In this document: positions 53,968 to 64,000 of the stretch, piece after piece | How the letters are laid out: every line of letters begins with the position of its first letter | Position numbering within the stretch: position 1 is the first letter of the stretch | Assembly (NCBI RefSeq): GCF_016859285.1 | Contig: NC_053409.1 | Span: 22,577,976-22,641,975, forward strand | DNA length: 64,000 bases | DNA from: Xiphias gladius | Lineage: Eukaryota > Chordata > Actinopteri > Istiophoriformes > Xiphiidae | Reading direction: 5' to 3' | Position numbers and translations under genes: made by a program | Notes under the pieces: generated by a model | The model's database searches: none | Told to the model about the DNA's origin: nothing | What the model saw: only the letters and a program-made list of their open reading frames with translations

Positions 53968-55070
53968 GTGAACCTGTGAGCGCTAAGGTGCTTGAGATGA
54001 TGAACTGTTGGATAAACGGAAACTTGTACGTCTGATTTCATGAATGTAAGTATCCATGTAATGCCAGGATACTTTTTCGTATCAGCCGAAGTCTGCTGCT
54101 CCCAGATATGAATTTTTTTCAGAATTCAAACTTGACATACTTTTTAAGTATTGCCCACTGAGACACTTCACGTGCAATAAAACATGCACGTCACCTTTTC
54201 ACCTTAAAAAGAAAACACCCACATCTTCAGTTCCTTTTTTCCTGCTGCGAGCTGAAACAGACATTTAAGGCTTTGGGTGCAAACCTGAGGTGCTGGTGTG
54301 GGGTTTGTTTTGTACACAGGACAGAAATGTATGTGTTCCAGATGGATGCTCAAAAGCTGAGTTTGTCGGGTTGTTTTTTTTTTTTTTCTCAATACAGATC
54401 CAGTGAATAAGTATATTTCGTATCAAGTGTGTGATTTAAATCAGGATACAAGGGACATGGAGTGGCAGCTGTCAACTTGAACTCGATTGTGCTCAAGGAC
54501 CCATTTTTGTGAAAAGGTGAAAAACAGAAAACCCTCAGACTTGAAAAGAAAACATGATAAAAATGCGTAAAAAATTGGTCAGAGCCTACACACAAACTGA
54601 CAGGAACAAATGTGGACACAATCATCTTGATTATCTCCAATTATCAACAGCTGATCTTGTTTTCTAACGTCTTTTTTTAAAATTTGTTTTACTTTTCCTT
54701 CTTTCCCCCCCATTTAAATGTGTCAATGGCGATTTGCCCTGCTACCAGCCTAGATTTTGTTTTCTTACCCCTATTTTTTTCATTTTTTGATGATTTATTT
54801 ATTTTTACATAACTTAATTTACCTACACTAGTACTCGACTAACTAAAGTTAAACAGGTGCTTCTCCAGGTTAAAGAGAAACGCTACTCAAGAAAAGAATG
54901 ACATTTTTCCGATCTTCTAATAAAAATATATTGCACAAATCTGAAATAAATAGTCTTCATGTCTTACACGACATTATCTATCTGTATTTAAACCTTGTCA
55001 GCTGCCGTCTGCTTACCGGTGAATACATAAATTTACAGCATAATGCACAGTAATGCACTACTCGGATTGC
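53968..55070. other. nat8-dctn1 spacer, no gene seen
   Basis: AT-rich sequence with a poly-T run near 54375-54389. Open frames here are short and without domains or splice context. Confidence 0.5.
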
Positions 55071-55074
55071 AGTG

Positions 55075-55233
55075 TTAAAGATTTCACTGGGTTCCTCGGT
55101 GGCTGTCTGGCGGGCTGGGTCAGGCAGCAGCTCGGACACCTCCGGGCGGATGTGTCCGGTCAGACCTCCATGGATGGATGTAGCCTGTCAGGGACGAAGC
55201 TGAGCGGCTAGCCTGATTTTAGGACGCAAACAG
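55075..55233 (+). promoter_or_regulatory. dctn1: Candidate upstream non-coding first exon of dctn1
   Basis: GC-rich block ending GACGCAAACAG|GTAAGAT (donor at 55234). It contains only a tiny uORF (ATGGATGGATG..., closing in TAG after 13 codons). It could be joined to the acceptor CTCCCTCCTGCAG ending at 58995, placing it 5' of the MSQTRR exon. Inference from splice signals and composition; it could instead start an unrelated transcript. Confidence 0.3.
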
Positions 55234-55289
55234 GTAAGATTTAGCTCTCATTTGTCTTCGGAACGACTGGGGATGAAGTTGTAATACAT

Positions 55290-55325
55290 ATACACACCCG
55301 TCTTGAAATATATATATGTGTGTGT
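55290..55325. repeat. AT/GT microsatellite
   Basis: Short (AT)n(GT)n tract, followed by a poly-A run at about 55353-55371, just inside the candidate dctn1 first intron. A (GATATA)n tract lies at about 55793-55811. Confidence 0.6.
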
Positions 55326-56207
55326 CTTTTTAAAATTAACCCGATAAGAGCTTTAAAAAAAAAAAAAAAAAACTGAGAACCGAGGCTAACGGCTACTGTT
55401 GCTAGCAGCTGGTCAGGGAGTGTCCCACTGACAAAACCAAACATCAGCATCAAAACTGATGGTTTTAATACCAGTTACAGCTGTTAAAGAACAATATTTG
55501 CATATTAAAGCTACTAATTTTAGAGTAAATCCCGTTACAAATATTTAATGAGCTTTGGTTGGTTGTTAAGAAGCTAGAGTGGATCCGGATATCCAGTCCT
55601 AATAGGATGATTAGGCTCTATTCTCGTTTAAATTAATTAATCTCAAATCCAGATTGTTTTTCCTAATTTCTCATCCAATTTGCTTAATTTGTCGAGGGAA
55701 ATGTCATGTCAGGCTGCAGCCACACCCATGCTGTGATTTATTATGATTCCCACCAGATATAACATGCAAAACATGATTTAAAAAAAAAAAAAGATATAGA
55801 TATAGATATATAGCTACGTTGCTATTTGTGTTAATTAAATCACTGAAATAACATTTTTCTGGTCAGTGAGGCAGAGAGATGTGTTTGGAGCAGTGGTCCC
55901 TGGGCTTTAAACACACTAGATGGCACCAAATTACAGATTTAACAATGCTATTACAAATTTATAGCCATAGACATTTTAAATTTACTCTAAAGCATGTTTC
56001 ATCTGAATTTTCGTGCTAATGCTAATTTGATGCACATTAGAATGAAGTACTGGAATGAACAGACTCTGGCCCTGTTTTCTATGGCTGACCTATTTTTCCC
56101 CGTATGCATGGCATAGTGATGAGACAAGGCCTGAATATCATTAGTATGCATGCAGTGGAAAGGAAGCCCAGCATATACTTAGGTAATGTTTATCCACTAT
56201 TGTAAGT

Positions 56208-56555
56208 AGGGCTGCAATTTAAGTAACAACTATATCTGTTAATCCTCTGATTTTTCAAATAGTCAATCGTTCCATTAAAGAAAAAATATTTTTCAAATAT
56301 AGTAAAAATGCCCGTCACAATTTCCTACAGCCCCACGTGATTTCTAGAAATAGTTTTTTTTTTTTTTTTTGGTCCTACCTGCTGTTCTAAACCTAAAGAT
56401 ATTTACTGTCATTTAGAGAAATATTAAACAAAGAAAATCAGCAAATTGTCAACTTTGAGACACTGGAACCATTAAATATTCAGTGACTGAGAGACTTGTT
56501 GATTGTCAGAATGATTGCTGATTAATGTTCTGTCAAGTGATTGATTAATCCTATA
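56208..56555 (+). repeat. GCTGCAAC-family repeat, diverged full-length copy
   Basis: AGGGCTGCAATTTAAGTAAC at the start, AAATGCCCGTCACAATTTCC and CCTAAAGATATTTACTGTCA inside, GTGATTGATTAATCCTATAA at the end. Confidence 0.55.
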
Positions 56556-56921
56556 AAATATATTTCAGCATTCAGTATAAATCATATATACATCTTACCA
56601 TTGTATATCAGATTATTGAATGCTACACAGATATGGTAATGTAGGGAAAAAATACAAATACACTATATTCTGTACTTTCGACAATAAAATAAATTAATTA
56701 TAATAAATGGTTTGTGTTCACAGAATAGTGATATATTTGTATCTGGCAAAACTGGACCACTGTATTAGAATCCTGGGGCTAACACAACATGTACAGTATA
56801 TATTAAAGTTGCATTATTTGTAAATGTTTTAGATAATCACTTCTGGGGTTTTAAGATTGATTACATGAACTTTGGTGACTCTGGCATGTGAATTACTGAA
56901 GTAACCTCTTAATAAATGAAA

Positions 56922-57100
56922 CTAGTGCTGAAACCATTAATCAGTAAATCAACAACTGGAAAACAGTTGTTTCCAATTTTATTAATCAATAGTTGAAAGC
57001 ATTTATCAGATTAAAACACAAATAATTGCTCTGTTACCACCTAACACTAATGAACACTGAATAATTTTGTTTTCTGGCTGTGAGTTAGATTAAGTAACCA
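56922..57100 (+). repeat. Short GCTGCAAC-family fragment
   Basis: AGTGCTGAAACCATTAATCA with ATTAATCAATAGTTGAAAGC; heavily eroded. Sequence from 57100 to 58990 shows no gene; open frames at 57314-57770 occur on both strands without recognisable domains. Confidence 0.35.
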
Positions 57101-59099
57101 ATTTAAAGATATCACTTTAAAATCTCACATTGACTGTTTGTCATTATTTCTAATACAAAATGAACAAAAGTACTAATCGTTGACCTAATTATTTGAAAAA
57201 AAAAAAAATCAGATGAAAGTGATCATTTGGTAATAAAATGAATTGTTATTTACAGGCACTTTATTTGTGACGTAGCTAGGAATTCTTTACCTTGATGACA
57301 TAATGATAATAGCTTGATGACTCCTGACATGACAGTTTGCATTCTAGCCCTTCATTCAGCCATCTATGTAAGCTCAGTATCTTTCACACATCCCAGAGGT
57401 CCTTCATATTTCTCCTCTGTAGTCTTAATTTCTGTCATATTTCTGGACATAGTCATGGTCATCTTTACCTCGTTTAGTGACATCGACTTGTTCCTCCCGG
57501 ACCGGCAGACTGACTGAGGTGCAGTGTGGTCGTAATGTTCCTCCCTGAAAAATCCCCGAATGTCACCCCTGTTCCTGCAACCTTCACTGATCTGAACAGG
57601 CTGGCTGCAGCAGCAGACGGCGTTTGGCTGAGCTGGCGACGCCTCTTTCTCTGCCATTGTCCTCATTCTCTGTGAGGAGGCAGTTCTTCTGATTTTGGCT
57701 CTCTGCTAGTTGTCTCTCTATTATTTCCTCTGTGAGAGATAAGGGCTCCCCCTCTTCACTTCCACCCACAAATCCCCAACACCCCCTCTTTTGGTTCTGC
57801 CTTCATAATTTGCATAAAAGGCTGCAAAGAGACTGCAGAGGTTTATTTTGTCTCCGTAAACATCCCCAGCTGTGTATAACTCTCTCACGTATGAAATCTT
57901 GGGCTATATTTTGTATATTTAAGTCATTTTATAGAATTTATATGCAATTTTAAGAGTTTTTTTTCTTTGCTGTGAAGCCACAAACTCCAATTAGTATATC
58001 CTTACTGTATGTGTAGAATAACACTGAGCCTACAGACAGTACATTTTGTTGGGCTGGTCCAAGTTTGGTTGCTGAAGCTTTATGGGTGACACATTGTTCA
58101 GTAGGGAAATATCTCCCCCTTTCTGAAATCTGGTTTTCTTTTGTTCTTCTGCTGAAATGCATACTCTTCCAACATCTCTCATCAGCCTCTAAGCTGAAAG
58201 CTTTTACACAGAAACCCTGCAGCCTTTGCTTCCACTGCAAAAAGATGACAACACAGAAATAGAGAGGACTGAGAGTTAAAAAGCTCCAGCCATGCAGTTA
58301 GCTGATAAAAGAGAGTTAATCCTCGCTCTGTGATGGGCCACAGCATCTGGCTGGGCTCTAATGCAATCTGCTGGCTTTTGCTTACAGTGTGCTGCATTAC
58401 AGAGCATCACCTGGGCCTTTTGTGTTCAACCACAATGAAAAAGCATCAGACTGAGTTGGACTGATTTACCTCCCTCTGGTTGAAAAATGCTAACCAGCTG
58501 TGTGGTTTTATTTTTTTTTTTTTTGCATTTTTAACTTCTAAGCTAGAGATAGTTTTTTTCTCCCAGAGCTCACACTTTTAGCAAAGGAAAGAAATTGAAT
58601 GACTTTCTGAAGAAATTTGACACTAAGTTGACAAAGACTGCAGTGCAGGTTGAGCAGAGATCTACATCTGGGCTCTCTTACAATATCTCATTGCTTTAAT
58701 AATGGCCTTAAAGGAGTTGTTTTTGTTGACTGATCAAGATTAACTGTAGTGACTGTTATAGGATTTTGTACTTTAATGATTTATCTTATCAGGACTTCAG
58801 TGCTCTTTGTTCAGCCACAGAACAGTCTTGAAGAAATACAAAACAACAAGAAAACCTCTGCATCATGCCAAAGTAGGAGAACATGCGTGAGAATAACGAC
58901 TGTCAAGTTTATTTTGAGATGCTTTTGAGAGGTGTGTTTGCAGGCTTTAGGACCCAGCACCTCTGTCTGGGCCTAAACAACCCTCCCTCCTGCAGAAGCC
59001 AGGGCAGACACTAGCGCAGGGCAGTGCTGCCACTCAGCTGATGCACTCGCAGCAGACCGAGCCTGGCTGTTTTTTTTTTTTTTTTTTTTGCCTTCTTTG

Positions 59100-59440
59100 C
59101 TCTCCTGATTTCCTCTGGTCCATTCATCAGTGGGGTTTATCGCACTGTCCGCCCCCAAGAAACTTCCTGACAGAGCCAAAAGCTCCCACCAGCTTTCCCC
59201 TGGGCGCAGCAGAGAGGAGGAACGGAGAGTTTTTAGAGCGCTTAGGCAGTTCTGCGAGGATCAGGAGAGGGATGGTGTGATTCTCTAAAGAGAAAAAGAG
59301 AGAGGAAGAGGGAGACGCTCCGGCAGCATCACCGAACCCCCTCCGCTCCTCTCCTCGACCCCCTCTGTCTGGCTCTCCCCAATAACACGCTCCTTCAGTC
59401 AAGACAGGCGGTTTGGGAGGGGGCTCGGCGACCAGGAAAC
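59100..59440 (+). promoter_or_regulatory. dctn1: dctn1 5' UTR and proximal promoter region
   Basis: GC- and purine/pyrimidine-rich stretch directly before the dctn1 ATG, with GGAG/GAGA runs and CCCCTCC clusters typical of TATA-less promoters. A pyrimidine tract plus CAG at 58995 makes it alternatively a 5' UTR exon. Confidence 0.45.
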
Positions 59441-62400
59441 ATGTCACAGACTAGGAGGAACACATACACCCGGGTGAGTGTGTACAAGGTGTTTATACAT
59501 CCCAGTTAGGTGAATGAATGGGCCAGATTGTGGTGGTTAAGTTAGTCCTGATTGGTGCGCCATTGTTTCTGTTACGTCTGTTCAATTTGTTTCACTCTGT
59601 CATATCCTCCCTGTCGATTTCTACTTTGAATGGAAGGGTTTCTAATCCATTTCAGAGCTGCATTCCTCTGTCTGAATTGTCGCCTCTTTGTTCGTCTCAG
59701 ATGCCCCTCCGGGTTCAGTGATGCTGCTGTGATGTTGGGGTTCAGACCTCTGTGATGACTCGACTCTGTGGCCCTGTAAACTAGGAGATGATACATGACA
59801 GGCGGGTGATGGGTTCATAATGCTTTTTGTTATCAGCAGACACTGGACGCACAATCCATGAGCCACAGAAGACTTCCTGTTTGTTATTCATATCTGAGTC
59901 AGGCAGCTTCCCTGTCATTGGGAGGAATGACATCAGTGCTCGCTCTTAGATTTTAGCTACAAAGCATATATTTTCAGCTTCTCTTTTCTTTCCTTGAGAT
60001 CACAGAAAATCCCTTACTTATCAAAATAGACCTTAGATTGTATTTTGTGTGATTTAGCCCGAGTAACATGTTGACAGTCTGATAAAACCATGTGCAGGAC
60101 TGCATTTCAGTCGCTTACTTTTTTGAGAAGACAAAGCCAGACCATCATCAGGCCGCCAAGTTTCATCAGCGCCTTCATCAGAGCATCATGAGCGTTACAG
60201 TGCAGTAAATGATGCTGTAACGCTGCTTTCCTTTTTTTTCTTCTTTTTTTTTTACATCTTATTTTAGTGTTATAGTCAGTGTGAGCTTGCGTGTGTTGCG
60301 AGAGTAGAGTGGCACTAAATAATTCAGCACGCCCCCTTCGGGTCGTCTCTGCTTCCAGCACATGGCGAACAGTTTGGAGCAATGACTGCACATCACTGAA
60401 TGCTTCATTACAGACTGTTAGCTCGAGCAAGGTAACCCATTCAGAACGCTTTGGTCTTAATTATTTTGTGATGTGTAGAAGGCAAGAAGCATAAATTGAT
60501 TTGATTTGATTGCAGATTGTTGACAGGTGCATTTGACCCATGTAGTCTCCCTGAAACACTGTAAACCAAGGAACCCTGCTTTTGTTATGAATCTGAAGTG
60601 ATTTAATGCCTTTACACAGATGTTAAAGCTTGAGTAAAAGACTTGATTGTGATATAAAAAAACAACAACTCTTGAGCGAGAGAAAAAGACTCACGGATAC
60701 AGCATTTGCTGCACATAACCAATTAAATGTCTCTTTTCATGTTGGTTACGAATAATAAGCTTGGTTAAGTAGACTTTAAGTAATCATGGGAATTCGGGTT
60801 TTACGTAACCGCCGCTACACAGCTGAATATCTTAACACTGATGTCAATCATCTGCGAATGTTTAATACTGTCTGGTTTTATATGTAAGCACTAAGACAGG
60901 GGAGATGAATGGCTGTTATTATATTTTATTAGAAAAAGAAACTGATATCTTAGTTTTAACTTATGAGTGAGCAAAGAAACAATTACTTTCCCTTGATACT
61001 AAACTAAGAATAGAAATAAGTTTTAATGTTTTCACCTAGTAAACACCTTCCTACATTTTGGCTGAGGATGTTTTTTTCTTTATGTACAGCCTTTGTTTTT
61101 ACCAGTAAGGACATTGTTCAGTGGCTGTAGTTTAGAAAGGTAAATTGTTCAAAATGCCCGTTAAGAACTGACACCATCTTTGAGCTTATGTTTAAATATT
61201 TTCCAGAAACCATGGTTTTATAATCATTAAAATTCTTTAAGTGATTGTACAGGGGCCTTAACGACATGAGGGAGAGCAACGAAACAAAACACTCTTTATA
61301 TGATCACATTCCAAAGTATGCTTTGCTTAGATTTAATGCCCTTATCGTGGGCTGTATGGACGGTTGATTGTTAAAGGCCTGTAGGCACGCTGTTTAACCA
61401 GATATTACATTTTGATCCCCCCCCCCCCAGACGGCCATGATTCTCCCATGATACACATAGTATCCTCTATCTATCTATATCCCACCTCCATGAATGCCAA
61501 GGAGGACAAGGATACAATCCGTCACCGGCTTCCCCCAGAGTGTGAGGGATGTACTGCTGCCAAGGGTTGAGTGTTTTTACGCCTGGCGAAGATGAAGTAT
61601 CATTGTTTGTCGACGTTTGGTGGGATTTAATTTTGATCACATGGTCATTGCAGACGGCAAAATTTTATTCTAGCATATTGAAGATATATTGGTATTTATA
61701 TTTTGTATATGTTGGCCAAATAGCAACAAGAAATTGCAGCAGAGAAATGTAAAACATATGATTTAGGCTGTTTAGAAGCTGTGTCAGCATAACACGGATT
61801 GTCCCCCAGAGAGCGAAGACAAGTTTATTTTTTCAACTGTAAAATGCTCACAGTTGTTTAAGAAGCAAATGTAAGGGCTCCTTATCAAAAGTGTTTGAAT
61901 ACTGGCTAACATGTTGTTATCAGGTTTTTAAAACTCTCATCCAAAGCTTCAACAATTAATCGATTAATTGATTAGTTGTTAGACGTAAAATTAATTGGCA
62001 GCTATTTTGATAATCGAATCACAGTTTTAGTCATGTTTAAAGTAAACATTCCTAACATTCATTGGTTAAGCTTCTCAAATGTAATATTTTGGTGCTTTTC
62101 TTTGTTATATCTGATTATAAACTGAATATATGTGTCAATATTGGTATCAGTCTCAAAAATCAAGAGGTTTAGTAATGGAGATTTGTTTAGTGTATCTTGA
62201 GGCATAAAATTGATTGGATCATACAACAGAACTGTCTAACGTGAACACAGAAACATGCTGGTGTGTGTTTTGGTTCACATTTCTGTTGAAGTGTCTGTGT
62301 TGTTTCACCTTTTATGTTAAACAGCAGCACATAGCCAGTGTATGTTTACAGTGAGCTCAAGGTGAGGCTCAGAGCATGTTCTCTCAGAGTAATAATATCT

Positions 62401-63934
62401 GCTCCTCTTTGTGTTGTTCTGCTGAGTCACCACCAGTTCTAGGACATCACACTGTAAACTGGGTTACGCAGGATTATTTGATCACAAAATATTGCAGCAT
62501 GAGTGAATTTACTCCTGTTGACTCATTTTCACCGCATAATTTGTTCTCCACACATGAGAATTAAGTTCTAGTCTCAGGCGATCGCTGCCATGGAATTATC
62601 ACAAAATTTGGCTCCTCGGCCACAAATCAGTAGTGCTGTTTTACGCATACATTGACATTTAGAGCGTGCAGAATAAGGACAGGGCCTTGCTTTTACTTTT
62701 TGTCTGGTCCTGCACAGCTCAGTGGCTCTGAATGACACTAAACCTACTTTTTGTCCTATCTTTTCCCGCAGCCTCGGGGCCCCGTGTACTGACATTGTCC
62801 TATTAAAGAACCTTTTATTGCAAATGTCTGCTGAACACCTACAGTTTGTTATGCTATATACTGTATTCATATTCTGTACTGTACTGTGATTAAAATAAAC
62901 CTGTAGCGTGAAAGCTTTTGCTTTTGCTCGAGGGTTAATATCCTTATTTCTCACTGTAAAGCTGTGATGATAATATAAAGGTTACTAAGACCTCTTTAAC
63001 CTTTGCATGTCTTGGGCAAAACAAACCCTTTAATTAGGTGCTAAAGGTATAAACACCATATATGGGGTGTGATTATACCTAAGCAATCAGTACAGAGTCT
63101 TTAGGCCTTTTTACCTTTTACTGTGTACTTGCTGTGGTAGGATGCTCCTCTTGTTGTTCTTGTTTTAATCTTAATCACTATCAAACAATCTCTGGAGGCC
63201 ATATTTAATCCACCCACTAATTCTTTTCAGGGTCATGGTGGCCTTCTACGGACCATACTAGTACTTCACAACATTTAGATTTTGGTGCACTAAAGCATGC
63301 TTCAGAGTTTCACATTTTTAATGCATTTTCTTTCTAACTTCCACACAGTCATTGATTCCCATTCGTTTTTTTTGTATGGAGTGAAAATTAACTAACAGAA
63401 AACGTGAAACTTGCTACAAATGTGTAATCCATCACACTGAACATCAGGTTTGCCTAGAACGTTAGGAAAAATACATTTAAAAAAACTAAAGCACGAGAGG
63501 CAAAAAGATAAGTTTTAACATAAAGTATGTATATATCATTCTAGTTAATGGGATAAAACATGGAAAATCACTGGTATGGTTCTTTTGCATGTACTAACTG
63601 AACAGTGTTAATTTGGACAAAGGATGCCTGTTTTGACACTGGAGCTCTCTGTGTTCTTTTTTTTTTCCCTTGTCCCACCCAGACCACTAGCAGCGGCAGC
63701 AGCAGGATGAGCTCGGATGGGGGCGGGCGGCCCGTCAAAGTGGGCTCCCTGGTGGAGGTGATCGGGAAGGGGCAGCGCGGCACGGTGGCATACATTGGCA
63801 ACACACTCTTTGCCTCCGGGAAATGGGTGGGAGTCATCCTGGATGAGGCCAAGGGCAAGAATGACGGCACGGTGCAGGGCAAGCGCTACTTCACCTGTGA
63901 GGAGAATCATGGGATTTTTGTGAGACAGTCACAG
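59441..63934 (+). CDS. dctn1: Dynactin subunit 1 (p150Glued), first two coding exons
   Basis: Largest dynactin subunit; it links cytoplasmic dynein to microtubules and cargo. Only the N-terminus is in the window: exon 59441-59473 ([11 protein letters not shown]) and exon 63683-63934 (84 codons), with the next donor GTAATT at 63935. Phase 0 at both junctions. The second exon encodes a Ser/Gly linker and then nearly the whole CAP-Gly domain: [68 protein letters not shown] is the EB1/tubulin C-terminus-binding loop. Human starts MAQSKRHVYSR with the same split, and the two agree closely through RQSQ. The gene continues to the right. In human the short p135 isoform lacks this region, so these exons specify the microtubule-binding form. 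Paralogue a or b cannot be decided. Confidence 0.94.
61940..62150 (-). repeat. GCTGCAAC-family repeat, partial
   Basis: CAACAATTAATCGATTAATT with GATTAGTTGTTAGACG, GGCAGCTATTTTGATAATCG, GTTAAGCTTCTCAAATGTAA and ATTATAAACTGAATATATG, matching the minus strand of the fuller copies. In dctn1 intron 1 (59474-63682), where I see no other gene. A poly-C run lies near 61419-61428. Confidence 0.5.
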
Positions 63935-64000
63935 GTAATTGCGGAAATACTTGGTAAATGGAGAGACTTTGATAAATACTTGATATCTAGTGAAAATCAG

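Noticed and set aside
57314-57770. Open frames on both strands upstream of dctn1
   Set aside because: No start-site, splice or domain support; frames on both strands suggest composition effects.

Overview
The window is nuclear DNA of a ray-finned (teleost) fish. The evidence is split genes with GT-AG introns, vertebrate-type orthologues, compact introns rich in microsatellites and poly-T runs, and several dispersed repeat families typical of percomorph fish. All six protein genes lie on the + strand. I rebuilt them exon by exon: every junction keeps frame and no gene is broken. No CRISPR array, operon, phage or other prokaryotic feature is present.

Layout: (1) 1-6387, 3' half of rnf145, a sterol-sensing-type multipass RING E3 ligase whose 5' part lies left of the window. 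(2) 6.4-10.2 kb, 3' UTR and repeat-rich spacer. (3) 10.2-18.1 kb, ube2d3, a ubiquitin-conjugating E2, with a CpG-rich promoter and two alternative C-terminal coding exons. (4) 18.8-19.7 kb and 34.0-35.0 kb, two nearly identical inverted copies of a TIR-bearing element on either side of manba. (5) 20.1-33.3 kb, manba, lysosomal beta-mannosidase, complete in 17 exons (891 aa). (6) 36.3-47.5 kb, slc39a8 (ZIP8 metal transporter), complete in 8 exons (460 aa). (7) 49.6-53.1 kb, a NAT8/camello-family acetyltransferase with its whole CDS in one exon, next to a LINE fragment. (8) 55-64 kb, 5' end of dctn1 (dynactin p150Glued), first two coding exons including the CAP-Gly domain; the gene runs off the right edge.

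The block ube2d3-manba-slc39a8 matches human 4q24 in order and orientation, except that NFKB1, which sits between MANBA and SLC39A8 in human, is absent from the corresponding 4 kb. The nat8-dctn1 pair matches human 2p13, and RNF145 is on human 5q33, so the window joins pieces that are apart in mammals. The genes do not form one pathway. rnf145 and ube2d3 both act in ubiquitination; manba is lysosomal glycan degradation; slc39a8 imports Zn/Mn/Fe/Cd; the NAT8-like protein is an ER-type acetyltransferase; dctn1 is the dynein adaptor on microtubules.

I did not find a new multi-gene system. The most rewarding observations are the ube2d3 cassette exon whose stop codon sits one base before a strong splice donor, the long inverted repeat around manba, the missing nfkb1, a MiT/TFE-type E-box in front of manba, and a LINE fragment abutting the acceptor of the NAT8-like coding exon.
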